From: CAG-877 sp963660495
Lineage (GTDB): Bacteria; Bacillota_I; Bacilli_A; RF39; UBA660
Length of the DNA: 6,672 nt
Assembly: GCA_963660495.1 (NCBI GenBank)
Contig: CAVKYO010000050.1
Location: 1-6,672 of the forward strand
Direction: 5' to 3'
Both the position numbers and the translations under genes were made by a program. This document shows, piece by piece, positions 6,156 to 6,672 of this stretch (its first letter is position 1; each line of letters begins with the position of its first letter). Below the pieces are notes generated by a model. That model had not been told where the DNA came from and searched no databases. It saw nothing but the letters and a program-made list of their open reading frames with translations.

Positions 6156-6672
6156 TCAATTATGTACGGATCATCTACAGTACCAACTCCCTCAGATGTC
6201 TTGGTCCCAGGTGCAAGTGAAACGACGGGACGCACGCCGCCGGCGTCGCCGACGCCGTTGAAGTCGTTCAGGGCCCCGTCCGAATAGACGGCGAAGCCGT
6301 AAGCATAGCCGTCGCGGCAGTTGAAGTAAGAAGGCGACAAGGCCCAGTACCGTTGGCCAGTATATAAATAATATTTTGAATTCATGAGATATCCACCTGC
6401 AAGTAGCACCTCATCTGCTGTTATTAATCCTACTGGATAAGTTAACTTTCCATTTCCGCCAGACGATGTCGAAACTGTAAAGCCGTCCCTACTCTCATTT
6501 GAACATACTACACTTGGTTTATACGTACTATAGTTTCTATTATAAGCACTGAATTCTGATCTACTAGTACCAGCGTCAGTATCTTTACTTATCAAAGAAC
6601 CTGAATACAACGTCCTATCATTACAAAAGACTGTATCTTCTAACTTACTAGTATAATTTGTCATATTATTCT
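6152..6672 (-). CDS. Putative DGR target protein, C-terminal part (5' end outside the window)
   Basis: The frame stays open to the window edge. The Met at 6664 has no ribosome site before it, so at least 172 residues belong to a longer protein. Numbering from that Met, a constant 'GKLTYPVGLITADEVLLAGG' (72-91) and 'YYLYTG' (98-103) lead into 'YWALSP' (106-111). A segment rich in Y, N, D, G, A and F follows (112-143), then 'GVRPVVSLAPGT' (143-154) and a terminal 'VDDPYIID'. From memory this matches a family in gut Bacillota whose C-terminal C-type-lectin-like domain is diversified by a retroelement and used for ligand binding, often on the cell surface or a phage. The N-terminal anchor cannot be seen. 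The middle of the domain has GC-rich codons quite unlike its flanks. Function beyond presumed binding is unknown. Confidence 0.82.
   Translation of the reverse strand, partial: NNMTNYTSKLEDTVFCNDRTLYSGSLISKDTDAGTSRSEFSAYNRNYSTYKPSVVCSNESRDGFTVSTSSGGNGKLTYPVGLITADEVLLAGGYLMNSKYYLYTGQRYWALSPSYFNCRDGYAYGFAVYSDGALNDFNGVGDAGGVRPVVSLAPGTKTSEGVGTVDDPYIID
6222..6359 (-). other. Candidate DGR variable repeat (VR)
   Basis: By hand count, 91 of 140 bases in 6221-6360 are G or C (65%), whereas the DNA on both sides is very AT-rich. In the coding frame, 25 of 32 codons for residues 112-143 end in C, and most are NNC codons such as TAC, TGC, CGC, GAC, GGC, GCC and AAC. That is the outcome expected if AAC codons in a template repeat were copied with random substitution at adenines. 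The 3' edge, coding 'GVRPVV', is probably the constant part shared with the template. The template repeat and reverse transcriptase are not in this window. The boundaries are estimated from composition. Confidence 0.68.

Noticed and set aside
6135..6209. Inverted 8-bp match TGGGACCA (6135-6142) and TGGTCCCA (6202-6209), as a possible mobile-element end
   Set aside because: It is short, there is no transposase or target-site duplication, and one arm is in the coding tail of the target gene.
6241..6257. Perfect 7-bp inverted repeat CGGCGTC-GCC-GACGCCG inside the variable repeat
   Set aside because: It arises from a run of GGC, GTC, GAC and GCC codons in a segment expected to vary, so it is probably a by-product of composition rather than a conserved structure.

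Overview
The window looks like chromosomal DNA from a low-GC Gram-positive (Bacillota), probably a gut-type Bacilli/Mollicutes-like or clostridial lineage; this placement is an inference. Support comes from the strongly A+T-rich sequence, AGGAGG/GGTGAT ribosome sites, a classical T-box leader, sigma-A-type promoters and a Cse60-like small protein. Tryptophan is encoded by TGG and TGA is used as a stop, so the code is the standard bacterial one. Every gene lies on the minus strand, so transcription runs from high to low coordinates.

Reading in the direction of transcription, the window opens (6672-6152) inside a gene for a C-terminal domain ending in a 'GVRPVVSL...GT...DPYIID' tail. Inside it, about 138 bp (6222-6359) is about 65% GC in an otherwise very AT-rich region. 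This stretch consists almost entirely of NNC codons and sits where a diversity-generating retroelement (DGR) variable repeat would sit in a C-type-lectin-fold target protein. No reverse transcriptase or template repeat is in the window. Two hairpins follow the stop codon. A small ORF (5886-5800) after them repeats only the extreme C-terminal tail of the target protein, behind a promoter with an operator-like inverted repeat.

Next comes a stand-alone AAA/DUF4143 ATPase (5660-4323). It is followed by a leucine-type T-box riboswitch with its own promoter (4305-4065), which controls a two-gene operon: a 129-residue membrane protein of unknown function (4045-3656) and leuS, leucyl-tRNA synthetase (3663-1264), overlapping by 8 bp. 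The leuS terminator abuts the promoter of the next unit, a Fic-domain protein (1193-294) and a 57-residue Cse60-like protein (240-67), closed by an intrinsic terminator (40-7).

Functionally this is a housekeeping core (leuS under tRNA-charging control) flanked by accessory genes: Fic, a DUF4143 ATPase and a putative DGR-diversified surface or ligand-binding protein. The last is the part most worth following up.
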